From an uncultured Prevotella sp. (GTDB lineage Bacteria > Bacteroidota > Bacteroidia > Bacteroidales > Bacteroidaceae): a DNA stretch of 6,565 bases. The DNA is taken from positions 1 to 6,565 of the forward strand of contig CALCHM010000009.1 of the NCBI GenBank assembly GCA_937901345.1, in the 5' to 3' direction. The position numbers and the translations under genes were made by a program. Below, piece by piece: positions 6,222 to 6,565 of the stretch. How positions within the stretch are numbered: the first letter of the stretch is position 1; each line of letters starts with the position of its first letter. A model generated the notes under the pieces. The model ran no database searches, was not told the DNA's origin, and worked only from the letters and a program-made list of their open reading frames with translations.

Positions 6222-6241
6222 GGACGCACGGTCGTGCATCC
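6222..6241. repeat. Inverted repeat GGACGCAC/GTGCATCC
   Basis: GGACGCAC (6222-6229) and GTGCATCC (6234-6241) pair at seven of eight positions around GGTC. There is no T-tract, so it is not a terminator. Dyads of this GACGCAC...GTGCGTC kind occur between genes in Bacteroidales genomes as far as I recall, so it may be one copy of a dispersed small repeat; that is memory, not something seen here. Confidence 0.45.
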
Positions 6242-6365
6242 TAAAACAAATGGTAAACAATAAGGAATCCCCCCTCGAAGAATCTCATCCACACGTCGTA
6301 TCTCTGCGTGTCATAACATATAATTCTTACCCCCAGCAACAGCAAATTTATCCCCACCCTAAACC

Positions 6366-6395
6366 TTGTCTGTTTCAGCAATTTCCGTAATTTTG
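6366..6395 (+). promoter_or_regulatory. Bacteroidetes-type promoter reading out of the window
   Basis: TAATTTTG at 6388-6395 fits the -7 consensus TAnnTTTG exactly. TTG at 6366-6368 lies 19 nt upstream, the right place for the -33 element of the primary Bacteroidetes sigma factor. Transcription should begin near 6400 and run rightward, so a plus-strand gene or RNA is expected past 6565 with a leader of at least 160 nt. Confidence 0.6.
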
Positions 6396-6396
6396 C

Positions 6397-6414
6397 AAGC
6401 GTGTGGTGACGCTT
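6397..6414 (+). other. Short hairpin at the predicted 5' end of the outgoing transcript
   Basis: AAGCGT (6397-6402) and ACGCTT (6409-6414) are perfect complements around GTGGTG and are followed by TT. The position is immediately at the predicted transcription start, so it may be a 5'-stabilising stem. It is too short to call a terminator with any confidence. Confidence 0.3.
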
Positions 6415-6502
6415 TTACACCCGCACAACTTTAGCACCGTTTTTTGCGTTTCTCACGGTTCCGACCGAGATTCTTGTGACATCGGAGGGGGTGCGTGAGT
6501 TG

Positions 6503-6565
6503 AAAATGGTCATTTTCGGTCGTCAACCGTGGTGGTTTTGCTCAAAATGACCATTTTCGGCCGTC
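6503..6565. repeat. Two 22-bp palindrome-cored repeats spaced 41 bp
   Basis: Copy 1 (6503-6524) and copy 2 (6544-6565) differ at three of 22 positions. Each contains AAAATGnnCATTTT, a perfect dyad with a 2-nt centre (GT in copy 1, AC in copy 2), followed by CGGyCGTC. Because the centres are complementary, the two copies are also inverted repeats of each other: GAAAATGGTCATTTT (6502-6516) pairs perfectly with 6544-6558 over 15 bp. Copy 2 touches the window edge, so more copies may follow. The likely role is an operator pair or a leader RNA stem downstream of the promoter at 6366-6395. Confidence 0.7.

Larger units (their letters stand above)
6087..6565. other. Gene-free stretch downstream of the GH20 gene
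   Basis: No credible protein gene is seen on either strand in these 479 bases. The stretch holds the GH20 terminator, an A/T palindrome (AATTATAATT, 6191-6200), a hairpin at 6222-6241, an outward promoter at 6366-6395, a small hairpin after it, and paired palindromes at the right edge. The layout suggests a long 5' leader of a gene that starts beyond the window. Confidence 0.6.

Noticed and set aside
6199..6390. 63-codon plus-strand frame after the GH20 terminator
   Set aside because: It runs through the hairpin at 6222-6241 and ends on the promoter at 6366-6395. Its composition is patternless and it has no leader signals.
6503..6565. Start of a CRISPR array
   Set aside because: Only two 22-bp copies are visible, with three mismatches, a 19-nt gap and a palindromic core; no cas gene is present. 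The operator or repeat reading fits better.

Overview
The window looks like Bacteroidales DNA, most like Prevotella or a relative. Three things suggest this. The main genes have A/T-rich leaders with no Shine-Dalgarno. A textbook Bacteroidetes promoter (TTG, 19 nt, TAnnTTTG) sits near the right end. The large secreted glycosidase ends in the YDLSGRRV...KGIYI.GGKKVVK tail common on exported proteins of this group. The first ~400 bases are different: visibly A/T-rich, with a Firmicute-style promoter and Shine-Dalgarno, and a fragment of a clostridial- or fusobacterial-type gene.

Layout. 1-181 (minus strand): an internal piece of pyrK, cut by the window edge on one side and by a stop or junction on the other. 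182-412: A/T-rich DNA with an extended -10 promoter, a ribosome binding site and a perfect 11-bp hairpin. 335-1189: release factor 2 (prfB) that keeps the SPF and GGQ motifs but lacks the whole N-terminal domain 1. Recognisable RF2 sequence starts only near nt 413. 1203-1274: eight exact 9-nt CTAG-containing repeats. 1329-1466: a 45-residue single-pass membrane protein, followed by a bulged terminator. 1579-2076: a CYTH (triphosphate tunnel) protein. 2159-2202: four GTTnGA units in exact 11-nt register, upstream of the largest gene. 2262-6086: a 1274-residue secreted GH20 beta-hexosaminidase with a long C-terminal tail of beta-trefoil-like and MucBP-like modules. 6136-6176: its terminator. 6177-6565: no convincing gene, but a hairpin, a strong outward promoter and, at the edge, two palindromes 41 bp apart.

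How the parts work together. prfB, the small membrane protein and the CYTH protein are collinear housekeeping-type genes, separated by a repeat array and a terminator. The GH20 gene is an independent unit for trimming GlcNAc- or GalNAc-containing glycans outside the cytoplasm. It has its own leader and terminator and no susC/susD neighbour in view. No complete new multi-gene system is visible. The points most worth a second look are the chimeric left end with the domain-1-less RF2, the 11-nt GTTnGA array, the paired palindromes at the right edge, the CTAG array, and the GH20 subfamily whose usual Tyr-x-Asp motif reads Tyr-x-Asn.
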